Below are positions 42,991-51,104 of a stretch of DNA of 64,000 nt, piece by piece. Each line of letters begins with the position of its first letter. Position 1 is the first letter of the stretch. Source of the stretch: Tepidibacter mesophilus (GTDB taxonomy: Bacteria; Bacillota; Clostridia; Peptostreptococcales; Peptostreptococcaceae); the NCBI RefSeq assembly GCF_002724055.1, contig NZ_BDQY01000018.1, positions 1 through 64,000 on the forward strand, written 5' to 3'. The notes below the pieces were generated by a model, which had not been told where the DNA came from, searched no databases, and saw only the letters and a list, made by a program, of their open reading frames with translations. A program made the position numbers and the translations under genes.

Positions 42991-44202
42991 TTAATTATCA
43001 AATCTATTTACTTTAAATAATCTCATATCCTCATCTTTTTCATTATAATATAATTTGCTCAACATCATTGCTCCTAATATAGCAAATAGTATTCCATTAG
43101 CTCCATATCCTAGACAGTACCAAAGATTATCATTTTTTATGTCAGATCCAATATATCCCAAGTTATCTTTAGTTGTTTCAAAACATCCACAATATCTATA
43201 CTCAACTTCTATATCATCTATATCTTTAAACATAGATTTAAGCCTTTGTTCTAATATAGAATATTTTTTTAAAGCTATATCTTCATCCTCTATTTCTTTA
43301 AAATCTATATCTTCTCCACCTATAATTAACCTATTGTCATTTGTAGTTCTAAGGTAGTTATACGGATCTGAATTATCTCTAATTAATACCCTATCTTTCC
43401 AACCTATAATTTCTTTGACGGGTTTAGTAGCTATATTAAATGTGCTATACTTAGTTCCAAAATTTTTATTAGTGAACAAACTAGTATTATATCCTGTAGC
43501 AACAATTACTTTTTTTGCTTTAATCTTATATCCATAACACGTATGTACTATTACTCCTTCATTTAAATATTCTATTTTTTTAGCGTCAGTATTTTCATAT
43601 ACAAGAGCACCTTTTTTCTTACTCACTTCAAGAAGGTGTTTAGTAAATTTATATGGATCTATCTCAGCTCCTCCTTTTTTTGATAAAAGTCCTGCCTTTA
43701 AATCAAACATATATGGATTATCTAATTCATCTATATATTCAACATCAAATCCATTCTTTTTCCTAAATTCATATTCTTCTTTAATACTATTTTTTTCAAG
43801 ATTTTTAGCTGTATAAAGTAAGGTATCTCTCTTTATGTAATCACATCTATTCCCATACTCATCTACGAATTTTTCTATCTCCTTCAAAGCATGTATCCCA
43901 AGTTCATATGCTCTTACAATATCTTTACTTTCTATACTTTCTGTAAGGTCAGATGCATTTTCATCTAATTCATATTGTAAAAGAGATGTTGTAACACTCG
44001 TACTTCCATGAGCTATCCTTCCCTTTTCAATTAATACTGATTTTATGTTATTTTTAGACATATAATAAGAGCATATACTTCCAGTAACTCCTCCACCTAC
44101 AATTACTACATCCGTTTCTAAATCTTCAGTTAAATAAGGGTATTGATTATCAACATTATTTATACTAGTAAATATAGGCTTACCTTTAACATATCCTTGC
44201 AT
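42991..44202 (-). CDS. FAD-dependent oxidoreductase of the DAO (glycine/D-amino-acid oxidase) family
   Basis: A 403-residue flavoprotein. It has N-terminal TDVVIVGGGVTGSICSYYMSKNNIKSVLIEKG (FAD), GSTSVTTSLLQYELD, KKVIVATGYNT and the C-terminal NLWYCLGYGANGILFAILGAMML. The family oxidises secondary or primary amines and amino acids; relatives include gamma-glutamylputrescine oxidase. The gene lies opposite no clear partner, between the glycine symporter region and the desulfidase gene. GAGGTGTG precedes the ATG. Confidence 0.85.
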   Translation of the reverse strand: MQGYVKGKPIFTSINNVDNQYPYLTEDLETDVVIVGGGVTGSICSYYMSKNNIKSVLIEKGRIAHGSTSVTTSLLQYELDENASDLTESIESKDIVRAYELGIHALKEIEKFVDEYGNRCDYIKRDTLLYTAKNLEKNSIKEEYEFRKKNGFDVEYIDELDNPYMFDLKAGLLSKKGGAEIDPYKFTKHLLEVSKKKGALVYENTDAKKIEYLNEGVIVHTCYGYKIKAKKVIVATGYNTSLFTNKNFGTKYSTFNIATKPVKEIIGWKDRVLIRDNSDPYNYLRTTNDNRLIIGGEDIDFKEIEDEDIALKKYSILEQRLKSMFKDIDDIEVEYRYCGCFETTKDNLGYIGSDIKNDNLWYCLGYGANGILFAILGAMMLSKLYYNEKDEDMRLFKVNRFDN

Positions 44203-44264
44203 TAATCACACCTCTGATTCTTAAATTTTAATATGTTCTTAGTTTAACCTTGTAAATTAATTTT

Positions 44265-44306
44265 AATCAAAAAATATCTATCCATATGGATAGATATTTT
44301 TTGATT
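44265..44306. terminator. bidirectional palindromic terminator
   Basis: A perfect palindrome around TCCATATGGA with arms AATCAAAAAATATCTA and its complement. T-runs serve both strands. Confidence 0.88.
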
Positions 44307-44310
44307 ATAT

Positions 44311-44829
44311 TTATTTGATTTCTATATTAATGTCTGTGGTTTTATTATCTAAAAAATCTATTAATTTATCTATAAATTTTTCATTTTGTTTTTCTTCTAA
44401 ATAATCTGTGGGAACATTTAATATTGGTATAGAAATACACTTTTCTTTTAATAAATAAAATATTTCTTCAAATAGTATTCCTTTATTTTTATTATAGCTA
44501 CAAGTAGGACTTTCACTTATACCTATAATTCCTAATACTTTATTTGAATTATTTGTGTATTTCTCAATATCGGCAACTACTTCACAAGCTATATCCTTGC
44601 ATACTTTTCTATAGTCTTTATTATCGTACTCTTGTTTAGTTTTAGGCAATCTATGAAGTCCTAAATATTTATTTTCAGGGCACATTATTTGATATATGCC
44701 TATATCTCTTTTTATTATTTCTTCAATTATCTTATTATACCCTCCCTTTGCTCTAGCCAAAGGCTTTACAACTGAGTTTTGATTTAATATACAGTGTGAT
44801 AAAAATACTACTTTTCCTTGTCTATACAC
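44311..44829 (-). CDS. TudS/DUF523-related putative desulfidase (CD3072 type)
   Basis: A 172-residue protein related to thiouracil desulfidase TudS and DUF523. Three cysteines are placed as cluster ligands: LSHCILNQNSVVKP, YQIMCPENKYLGLHRLP and SESPTCSYNKNKG. TudS uses a [4Fe-4S] cluster to remove sulfur from thiouracil. In C. difficile the pair is named CD3072/CD3073, with an ECF S-component next to the desulfidase, as here (12-bp gap). The natural substrate of this subgroup is not known. Confidence 0.82.
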   Translation of the reverse strand: MYRQGKVVFLSHCILNQNSVVKPLARAKGGYNKIIEEIIKRDIGIYQIMCPENKYLGLHRLPKTKQEYDNKDYRKVCKDIACEVVADIEKYTNNSNKVLGIIGISESPTCSYNKNKGILFEEIFYLLKEKCISIPILNVPTDYLEEKQNEKFIDKLIDFLDNKTTDINIEIK

Positions 44830-44841
44830 TATGTCATCCCC

Positions 44842-45396
44842 TTAAATATTACCTTGTTTTCTTTTATATTCTTTTGGTAATCTTTTTAATAAAAATGCTA
44901 CAAATATACATGTTGCTATCTTATCTAATATATTACCAGTTATTCTAGGTATAAATGCCGCTGAAAATATAGTTTTTCCAGATGTTAAAAGCCATGTGAA
45001 TATTACATCATTTCCATCTCCTGTAATACCTCCAAATACATAAATTACAATTGGAGTTCCTATTAGTGGAGCTATTATAGCTAATATAATTCCTGTTATA
45101 AGTGCAGTTTGAAAGTTAAATTCTCTTTTTTTACATATATATCCTACAATTAATCCAATAGCTATATTTACTAAAGCAAAAGGCATAGACTTAGGGTTAT
45201 TTATTATTCCTTGAATAATATTAGTAAGCCCGCCAGATAGAGCCCCATACAAAGGTCCAAGTATAGCTGCTATAAATACAGTCCCTATAGTATCTAAAAA
45301 TAATAAAGGAATTTTTATCATACTTACTACTGTTCCAAACACTATATTTATAACTATCCCCATAGCAACAAAGGTTAAATTTCTTGTTTTATTCAT
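44842..45396 (-). CDS. ECF transporter S component (CD3073 type)
   Basis: A 184-residue membrane protein with about six helices: NLTFVAMGIVINIVFGTVVS, IGTVFIAAILGPLYGALSGGLTNIIQG and IIAPLIGTPIVIYVFGG. This is the fold of ECF-type substrate-binding S components. The energising EcfA/EcfT module is not in this window. The ATG at 45394-45396 is preferred to an upstream in-frame start 57 bp earlier. Its only ribosome-like sequence is an 8-G run (45407-45414 on the opposite strand). Together with the desulfidase it probably imports a sulfur-bearing small molecule. Confidence 0.82.
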   Translation of the reverse strand: MNKTRNLTFVAMGIVINIVFGTVVSMIKIPLLFLDTIGTVFIAAILGPLYGALSGGLTNIIQGIINNPKSMPFALVNIAIGLIVGYICKKREFNFQTALITGIILAIIAPLIGTPIVIYVFGGITGDGNDVIFTWLLTSGKTIFSAAFIPRITGNILDKIATCIFVAFLLKRLPKEYKRKQGNI

Positions 45397-45550
45397 CTTT
45401 TGAATTCCCCCCCCAATATTATGTTTATACTTTATAAGTCTAATATTTACCAAGGGTTTAGTCCAATTGAATTATCTTATATTATAGGTTTTAATAATAG
45501 ATTGTTTTTATATATTTTATAAATTTTTTCGTTCAATTCTCTATACACTG

Positions 45551-45736
45551 TCACAAGTTGAGTTCTTCCTCTATTTTATTTGTAATAGCGTAAGCTCCCC
45601 ACTGAGTATTTCCTAAAACGTTAATTTGAATATTTTTATCTTTGTATGATGATGACCTAAAACTTACACCTGGATCACTACCCATAATACAATACTTATA
45701 AATTTCTATCCTTTTTTGTTTTTTATTTCTTATGCT
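45551..45736 (-). pseudogene. C-terminal remnant, possibly of a beta-lactamase-fold serine hydrolase
   Basis: An open frame of about 60 codons without a plausible start ends in TGA at 45551-45553. The translation contains MGSDPGVSFRSSSYKDKN and QINVLGNTQWGAYAITNKI, which looks like the C-terminal strand-helix of class-C beta-lactamase-type hydrolases. Upstream the frame is closed by TGA at 45737-45739. Family assignment is weak. The surrounding region 45454-46095 has no intact gene. Confidence 0.4.
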
Positions 45737-45814
45737 TCAATCTTCATAAACATCCCCCCTTATTTTTTACTTAATAAATTATAATTCAGTTAACTCAAAA
45801 TATTGATCTTTTAA

Positions 45815-45919
45815 TCATTTTCTATTGCTTGACTTACCACAGTATGTCGTAACTTCTTGATTTTCCAAAAATTCCATTACATATTCTATATCTTTAGTCT
45901 TTAATGTTCTTAATATCAA
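45815..45919 (-). pseudogene. N-terminal remnant resembling a GNAT acetyltransferase
   Basis: A frame from TTG (45917-45919) encodes ILRTLKTKDIEYVMEFLENQ and EVTTYCG, then stops at TGA after 34 codons. The pattern resembles the first strand-helix of GNAT proteins. There is no ribosome site. Probably decayed sequence. Confidence 0.3.
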
Positions 45920-46089
45920 TTTACGAAATATCCAACTATATTCTTAATTTTAATTATGTAGATTTCACCATATATTAAGTTGTATTATATTATAAATACT
46001 TTTATTCTAAAGATTTCTATTTCCCAAGAAATCAAAAGATTCCTATTAATAGAGATTTTTTTGTAAGCATGTATACTTTCCTACTCATA

Positions 46090-46122
46090 AAAAAACAGCC
46101 ATATTAAGTAAAATATGACTGC
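46090..46122 (-). terminator. terminator of the FMN/FAD reductase gene
   Basis: CAG-CATATT ... AATATG-CTG with a T7 run on the minus strand. Confidence 0.75.
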
Positions 46123-46130
46123 AAGTATAT

Positions 46131-47849
46131 TTATTTGTTAACTACAATACTTTCTCCAGCTCTTTTTCCAAATACTAAAACTTCTGTTATAGCATTTCCT
46201 CCAAGCCTATTAGTACCATGGGTTCCTCCTACTATTTCTCCCGCAGCATATAGTCCCTTAATTATAATAGTATCTTTTTTTTCTACTTGATTTTTATTGT
46301 TTATTTTTACCCCACCCATTGTATGATGAACAGCAGGAGCTACTACTTGGATATAATATGGACCTTCATTTATTGATACTAAATTTCCTCTTCTATTAAA
46401 CTCTTCATCTTTGCCATTTTTCACATAATCATTATAACCTTTTAGAGTTTTTCTTAAAGCACCCTTATCTATTTTAAAGAACTCTGATCCATCTTCTATA
46501 GTTTTAAACTCTCCAAATAAATTATCTTTCATAAGTCTTCCTACTTCTGCATCATGATTTATTGTTCCATTACCTATTGTCTCAATTTCTTTTCCCCAAA
46601 CCAAATAAGCAACTTGTCCATCTTGTGCTAATATATTTTCAGAAACAACATCTCTTCTCTCTAGCTCTTCTACAAATCTTTTTCCAGATTTATTTACTAA
46701 TATAGCTCCATCAAATCTAGAGCCTCCAACATGAGAAAGTTCTCCTGTTTTGGGATTACAAATAGGGAAAGTTTGAATATAATTCATATGAACAAATTTT
46801 GCCCCAACTTCTTGACTCATTATGTGCCCATGGCCTGTTACCCCACTCACATTAGTAGTCTTATATCTATCATCAAGCTTAGAATTATATTTTTTTCTCA
46901 TTTCAATATTTCCACTGAATCCTCCAGTTGCAAGTATAACTCCGTACTCAGCACTAAAAGTAATCTCTTTTCCATCAGTTACAGCATTAACCCCAACTAC
47001 TCTTCCTTTATCATCACAAATTAAATTATTACAGTCTGCTCCAGTAATAATTTCCACTTTAAGAGACAAAGCTTTATTTTTTAATTTAGATATAAGCTCT
47101 ATTGCATATTTTCCTTTGAAAACAGAGGCTCTTGGGACCTTGTGTCCTCCAAAATGAATAAGTTTCTTTGGCTTAAACTCTACCCCTATAAAATTCTTTA
47201 GCCATTTATATGTATCTAAAGCATTTTTTACAAGGATATCTACTTGATTTAAGTCACTTTCTCCATCTCCACCTTGAAGTATATCATTATAAAAACATTC
47301 TTCACTATCTACTATTTTATTTTCCTTTTGTTCGTCATTTTCAGGAATATTGACTCCGCCCATAGATACCAGTGTATTTCCACCTAGATTGTTCATTTTT
47401 TCTAATAATACTACTTTTGCTCCTTTATCTGCTGCTGCAATTGCCGCTGAAAGACCTGCTCCTCCACCTCCCACAACTACTACATCAAACTTTTCTATGG
47501 AGTTTAAAGTTCTTTTCTTTGTATTAGTTTTTTCAAGATTTTCCGCTTCTAATATTAGATTTTCTAATTCCTCTCTATTTCCACCAGATTCTATTAAAGC
47601 ATTTTTTACTGCTTCTCTTATTCCTCTAGAACTCATAGAGCAGCCTGATACATTAGGAACTAAAATAGAATTTTTTTCTATTATGTTTTTGATAACATAT
47701 TCAAATGCTGAATCTGATATAATTTTTGTTTCATTATGATTTATTACTTTTATATTATTTATTTTATTTTCAAGTATTTCAACTTCAATCTCTATGTTAC
47801 CTCCGTATCCATTTCCTATGCCTATGTATTTTCCGTCATTATATCTCAT
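46131..47849 (-). CDS. FMN-binding/FAD-dependent fumarate-reductase-type flavoprotein
   Basis: A 572-residue protein. Residues 1-~90 form an FMN_bind domain; its flavinylation site reads VSGCSMSSRGI with Ser where Thr is usual, so covalent FMN is uncertain. From ~120 follows a FAD_binding_2 domain: FDVVVVGGGGAGLSAAIAAADKGA, MNNLGGNTLVSMGGVN, TGHGHIMSQEVGAKFVHM and the C-terminal HHTMGGVKINNK...GLYAAGEIVGGTHGTNRLGGNA. This is the layout of soluble fumarate, urocanate or other enoate reductases used as respiratory or redox sinks in anaerobes. There is no signal peptide, so it acts in the cytosol. The substrate is unknown. Confidence 0.87.
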   Translation of the reverse strand: MRYNDGKYIGIGNGYGGNIEIEVEILENKINNIKVINHNETKIISDSAFEYVIKNIIEKNSILVPNVSGCSMSSRGIREAVKNALIESGGNREELENLILEAENLEKTNTKKRTLNSIEKFDVVVVGGGGAGLSAAIAAADKGAKVVLLEKMNNLGGNTLVSMGGVNIPENDEQKENKIVDSEECFYNDILQGGDGESDLNQVDILVKNALDTYKWLKNFIGVEFKPKKLIHFGGHKVPRASVFKGKYAIELISKLKNKALSLKVEIITGADCNNLICDDKGRVVGVNAVTDGKEITFSAEYGVILATGGFSGNIEMRKKYNSKLDDRYKTTNVSGVTGHGHIMSQEVGAKFVHMNYIQTFPICNPKTGELSHVGGSRFDGAILVNKSGKRFVEELERRDVVSENILAQDGQVAYLVWGKEIETIGNGTINHDAEVGRLMKDNLFGEFKTIEDGSEFFKIDKGALRKTLKGYNDYVKNGKDEEFNRRGNLVSINEGPYYIQVVAPAVHHTMGGVKINNKNQVEKKDTIIIKGLYAAGEIVGGTHGTNRLGGNAITEVLVFGKRAGESIVVNK

Positions 47850-47946
47850 ATAATCCTCCTAGATGTAATTAGTTTTATATCCAACTATTTTCGATATATT
47901 TGATTATACATTCATATAAAAATTTGGTCAATATATTTAAATTTAA

Positions 47947-48411
47947 TTAAGCTATATATTTATTTAATAAAGACTCTAAGTATTCATTGTATTCTCTATA
48001 CTCTTGATGAGCAACAAACTTAATTTCGCTATCATCAAGTTCAAGTACAACTTCATTCATCAAGCTATCTTCAAATCTCCATGACTTAATAGCATTCCAC
48101 CTGTATAATTTATGATCTAGTATTACCCCCTTTTCAGATATACAATATCTACTATTACCTCCTAATGCACCAGTCATTACTATAATAGCGGTACTCAAAC
48201 TACTAACACCTTCATTAAATTCACCACAGACAAGTTCTACTATTGAAATTATTAACACTATACAACTGATAAATGTAAAAAATATAGTTGATATAGATTT
48301 GTCCTTCAGTCTAAGTAATACATTTCTACCTTGTATATCTTTTATTTTCTTTATTAAGGAAATCAATACAATTATAAAAATAATAATTTTTCTATTACAC
48401 ATGTTATCCAC
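47947..48411 (-). CDS. small membrane protein with DUF5673/PH-like C-terminal domain
   Basis: A ~154-residue protein with two hydrophobic helices (IIIFIIVLISLI and STIFFTFISCIVLIISIVELV) and a soluble tail YCISEKGVILDHKLYRWNAIKSWRFED...VVLELDDSEIKF. The tail resembles DUF5673/YdbT-like PH folds. Start choice: GTG at 48409-48411 lies nine bases after AGGAAG. An ATG 18 codons further upstream has no ribosome site and an ATG three codons downstream is too far from it. Function unknown; monocistronic. Confidence 0.6.
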   Translation of the reverse strand: MDNMCNRKIIIFIIVLISLIKKIKDIQGRNVLLRLKDKSISTIFFTFISCIVLIISIVELVCGEFNEGVSSLSTAIIVMTGALGGNSRYCISEKGVILDHKLYRWNAIKSWRFEDSLMNEVVLELDDSEIKFVAHQEYREYNEYLESLLNKYIA

Positions 48412-48504
48412 TTTTTTTGTCTTCCTTTCTTGTAAAATGATTTTTACTATCTCAACATTATACAATTCAACATTTTCCTTTTTATCCCTTTTTAATCAAT
48501 CTAA

Positions 48505-48532
48505 AAAAGAAGAGTATCTCTACTCTCCTTGA
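48505..48532 (-). terminator. terminator of the LRR gene
   Basis: AGAGTA, loop, TACTCT (48511-48526) followed by TCTTTTTT on the minus strand. Confidence 0.75.
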
Positions 48533-48548
48533 AATTTTTCTTTTCTAT

Positions 48549-50735
48549 TTAAAAGTCTTTTTCCTTTAATTTATTATAATAACTATTAATAGGGCTGTAA
48601 TCTTTAATGTTATTTTCACTTAAATATAACTTATATAGATATTGTATATTAGATAAAGAATCTATATTATTTATTTTATTTTTATTAAGAGTTAGTTCAT
48701 ATAAATTTGTCAAGTTCTTAATATCCGATATATCATTTATATTATTACATGCCAAGTCTAACCTATTAAGACTTTTAAGATTTTTTAGTGGTGATATATC
48801 TTCTATATTGTTATTACTTAAATCTACACTACTTAATTCACTCAAGCTTTGTAATGCTGATATATCACTTATATTGTTCCCGCTTAACTTAACATTACTT
48901 AAATCGCTTAGTTTTTGTAATGAATCTATATTTTCTATTTTATTATTATTTAAATCTATTGAATATAATTCTTTCAATTTTGATAAGCAAGATATATCCT
49001 GTATATTGTTATCATTTAATTTTAAAGTTCTAATACTAGATATTTTCTCTATTCCATTTAAACTTGTTATATCTTTAGACGAAAGATTTAAATATCTTAA
49101 ATAATCTCTATTTAAATCAGATAAATATATATCCCCACTAGGTTTATCTATTACTTCTCTTATTGCTTTTTCTAAATTAATATCATCAAAACTTACTATA
49201 TGTTCATTTAAATCTACTTTAATTTTCAAGTTATCTAAGAAAACCACCATACTTGAATCTACATTAAATCCAGTTATTTTCTTATTATCTAAGTAAGTAT
49301 TAATATCAGTATATTTAGCCCAAGTCATAGTCAGCTCTGAATCTTTTATTTTTAACATTTCATTTAAAGTGTTATTTGACTTATTGCTTTTTATATCTAA
49401 TCTTTTGTTCATATTATCAAAATTAATTTCATAGCCCAAATCATTTAAATGTGACGCTTTAACTCCAAGATGTCCGTCTATATTAAATACATCTATCTGT
49501 TTATCTTTAAATTTTCCTTTTAAAATATATACCTTTCCTATATCTTTTCCTATAGATTTATCTATATCTATATTTAGGTTTATATTATCTAATTTAGCAC
49601 TTAATACCTGTGCTTTTTCTATATCATTTATTAATTTTCCATCTTTATAATATGCACCAAGCATTATAGGCCCTCCCATATAATGTCTTCGGCTAAATCC
49701 CTCATACATAGTAGCTTGTACTCCTAAGCTAAACTTTCCATTATTAAAATCTTTAGGAACATTTAATTCAAAAGAAATATTTTTATCATCTAATGATTTT
49801 TTTAATGTCATATCATTTGACTTATTTTCATAAAAAGCTCTAACCTTAATTTCTCTAGTATCTATAGTAGTAATAAGACTTTTATTATCTACATTTTCTG
49901 GAAAATTAATAACTCCTTTAATTTTAGAATTTCTTGATATTAAAACATCTTGTTTTACTTTATCTCCTATTGATATAGCATTAAAATCTTGTGCTATTTC
50001 ATATGTTCTATTATGATGTAGCTGTTCGTCGCTAGAATTATAATATTTATCTGTATCCATTACAAAAAAATAAATTATATTTTCACCATCTTTATTTCCT
50101 TTCAAATTATATTTAGCACTGTTTTCTCCTTCTTTCAAATGAACTTTAACCTCATCAACAACTCCTACATATGGTGTAAAGCAGTGATAAGTTTGAATAT
50201 TTACGTCTATACCTCCTTTTGGTGCTTTTTCTTTATTAGGAAGACATATATTCCCACTAATATCTTTTAATTTTATACTATTTATATAGCCTGTGTATCC
50301 AGACACATTTTTTAAATCTTCTAAATAAACTAAAGAATAACCGCCTATATTGTAAGCATTTATTTGTATTTTATCTGAACCTTTACTATTATCTTGCATA
50401 TACACTTTTACATCACTTGAATATATATTACCTTTCATATTTTTATTCATACTACTATTCATATTCTTATTAATTTGTTTGTTATTATCTTTAAAAGTAG
50501 TAGTTCTACTTTTAGGATCCCAATTCATATCATAACCACAGTAAATTAATTCTTCTATTAGTACTGCATCTTTACCATTTAATTTGTATAAGTCTACAAA
50601 TACTCCATTTAAACTTACTTTTTCATTTGTTTTTTCATATTTTCCAACAACCTGTCCTATTTTTTCTTGTGAAAAACTTAAATTAAATGATAAAGCTAGT
50701 ATAATAAATGATATATAAATCACTTTTTTAAACAT
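48549..50735 (-). CDS. secreted leucine-rich-repeat protein
   Basis: A 728-residue exported protein. A signal peptide (MFKKVIYISFIILALSFNLSFS) is followed by a beta-rich N-terminal part of ~500 residues that contains copper-amine-oxidase-N-like pieces (GVFVDLYKLNGKDAVLIEELIYCGYDMNWD). Seven or so internalin-type repeats of ~22 residues follow, such as LSNVKLSGNNISDISALQSL. There is no LPxTG or SLH anchor, so the protein is secreted or loosely attached. The ATG at 50733-50735 is used because the AGGGGGA ribosome site lies inside the eight codons of an earlier in-frame ATG. A role in host or surface interaction is possible but not shown. Confidence 0.8.
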   Translation of the reverse strand: MFKKVIYISFIILALSFNLSFSQEKIGQVVGKYEKTNEKVSLNGVFVDLYKLNGKDAVLIEELIYCGYDMNWDPKSRTTTFKDNNKQINKNMNSSMNKNMKGNIYSSDVKVYMQDNSKGSDKIQINAYNIGGYSLVYLEDLKNVSGYTGYINSIKLKDISGNICLPNKEKAPKGGIDVNIQTYHCFTPYVGVVDEVKVHLKEGENSAKYNLKGNKDGENIIYFFVMDTDKYYNSSDEQLHHNRTYEIAQDFNAISIGDKVKQDVLISRNSKIKGVINFPENVDNKSLITTIDTREIKVRAFYENKSNDMTLKKSLDDKNISFELNVPKDFNNGKFSLGVQATMYEGFSRRHYMGGPIMLGAYYKDGKLINDIEKAQVLSAKLDNINLNIDIDKSIGKDIGKVYILKGKFKDKQIDVFNIDGHLGVKASHLNDLGYEINFDNMNKRLDIKSNKSNNTLNEMLKIKDSELTMTWAKYTDINTYLDNKKITGFNVDSSMVVFLDNLKIKVDLNEHIVSFDDINLEKAIREVIDKPSGDIYLSDLNRDYLRYLNLSSKDITSLNGIEKISSIRTLKLNDNNIQDISCLSKLKELYSIDLNNNKIENIDSLQKLSDLSNVKLSGNNISDISALQSLSELSSVDLSNNNIEDISPLKNLKSLNRLDLACNNINDISDIKNLTNLYELTLNKNKINNIDSLSNIQYLYKLYLSENNIKDYSPINSYYNKLKEKDF

Positions 50736-50894
50736 ATTATTATATTTCCCCCTGCTCAATAAAAATTTTGATAACTATTTTAGATGAACTAAATATTTTC
50801 TCCAACATTATATAATTCGTCATTTTAGTTTATATTCCTTTAATTACCAAATTTCAAAAAAGTATTTATACCCTTCCTACGAATATTTATTGTT

Positions 50895-51002
50895 TTATCT
50901 AATATCCGTGTCTATTATTCCTCCACCTAAACACTTTTTAGCAGTTATAAGATTAGCTTCAATAGCAATTTTTCTAACTTTATCTTTAGTTAAATATTCT
51001 AA
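50895..51002 (-). pseudogene. short coding-like remnant of unknown origin
   Basis: The minus-strand frame encodes about 35 residues (TKDKVRKIAIEANLITAKKC, LGGGIIDTDIR) between two stops, without start or ribosome site. The composition looks protein-like but I do not recognise the family. The rest of 50760-51075 holds nothing else identifiable. Confidence 0.3.
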
Positions 51003-51075
51003 TTACTCAAAATAGTTAATCATATAATATTTTTAACAATGTTATCCTAAGATTTGAAATTTTATAACTTTTTCC

Positions 51076-51104
51076 AAAAAAATAGCACCTGTCCCTAGGC
51101 GCTA
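51076..51104 (-). terminator. terminator overlapping the stop codon of the amine oxidase gene
   Basis: TAGCGCCT, loop, AGGTGCTA (one wobble) then seven T on the minus strand. The stop codon at 51095-51097 is inside the hairpin. Confidence 0.88.

Noticed and set aside
48549-50735. Sortase-anchored internalin
   Set aside because: No LPxTG-type motif or C-terminal membrane anchor is present after the leucine-rich repeats.
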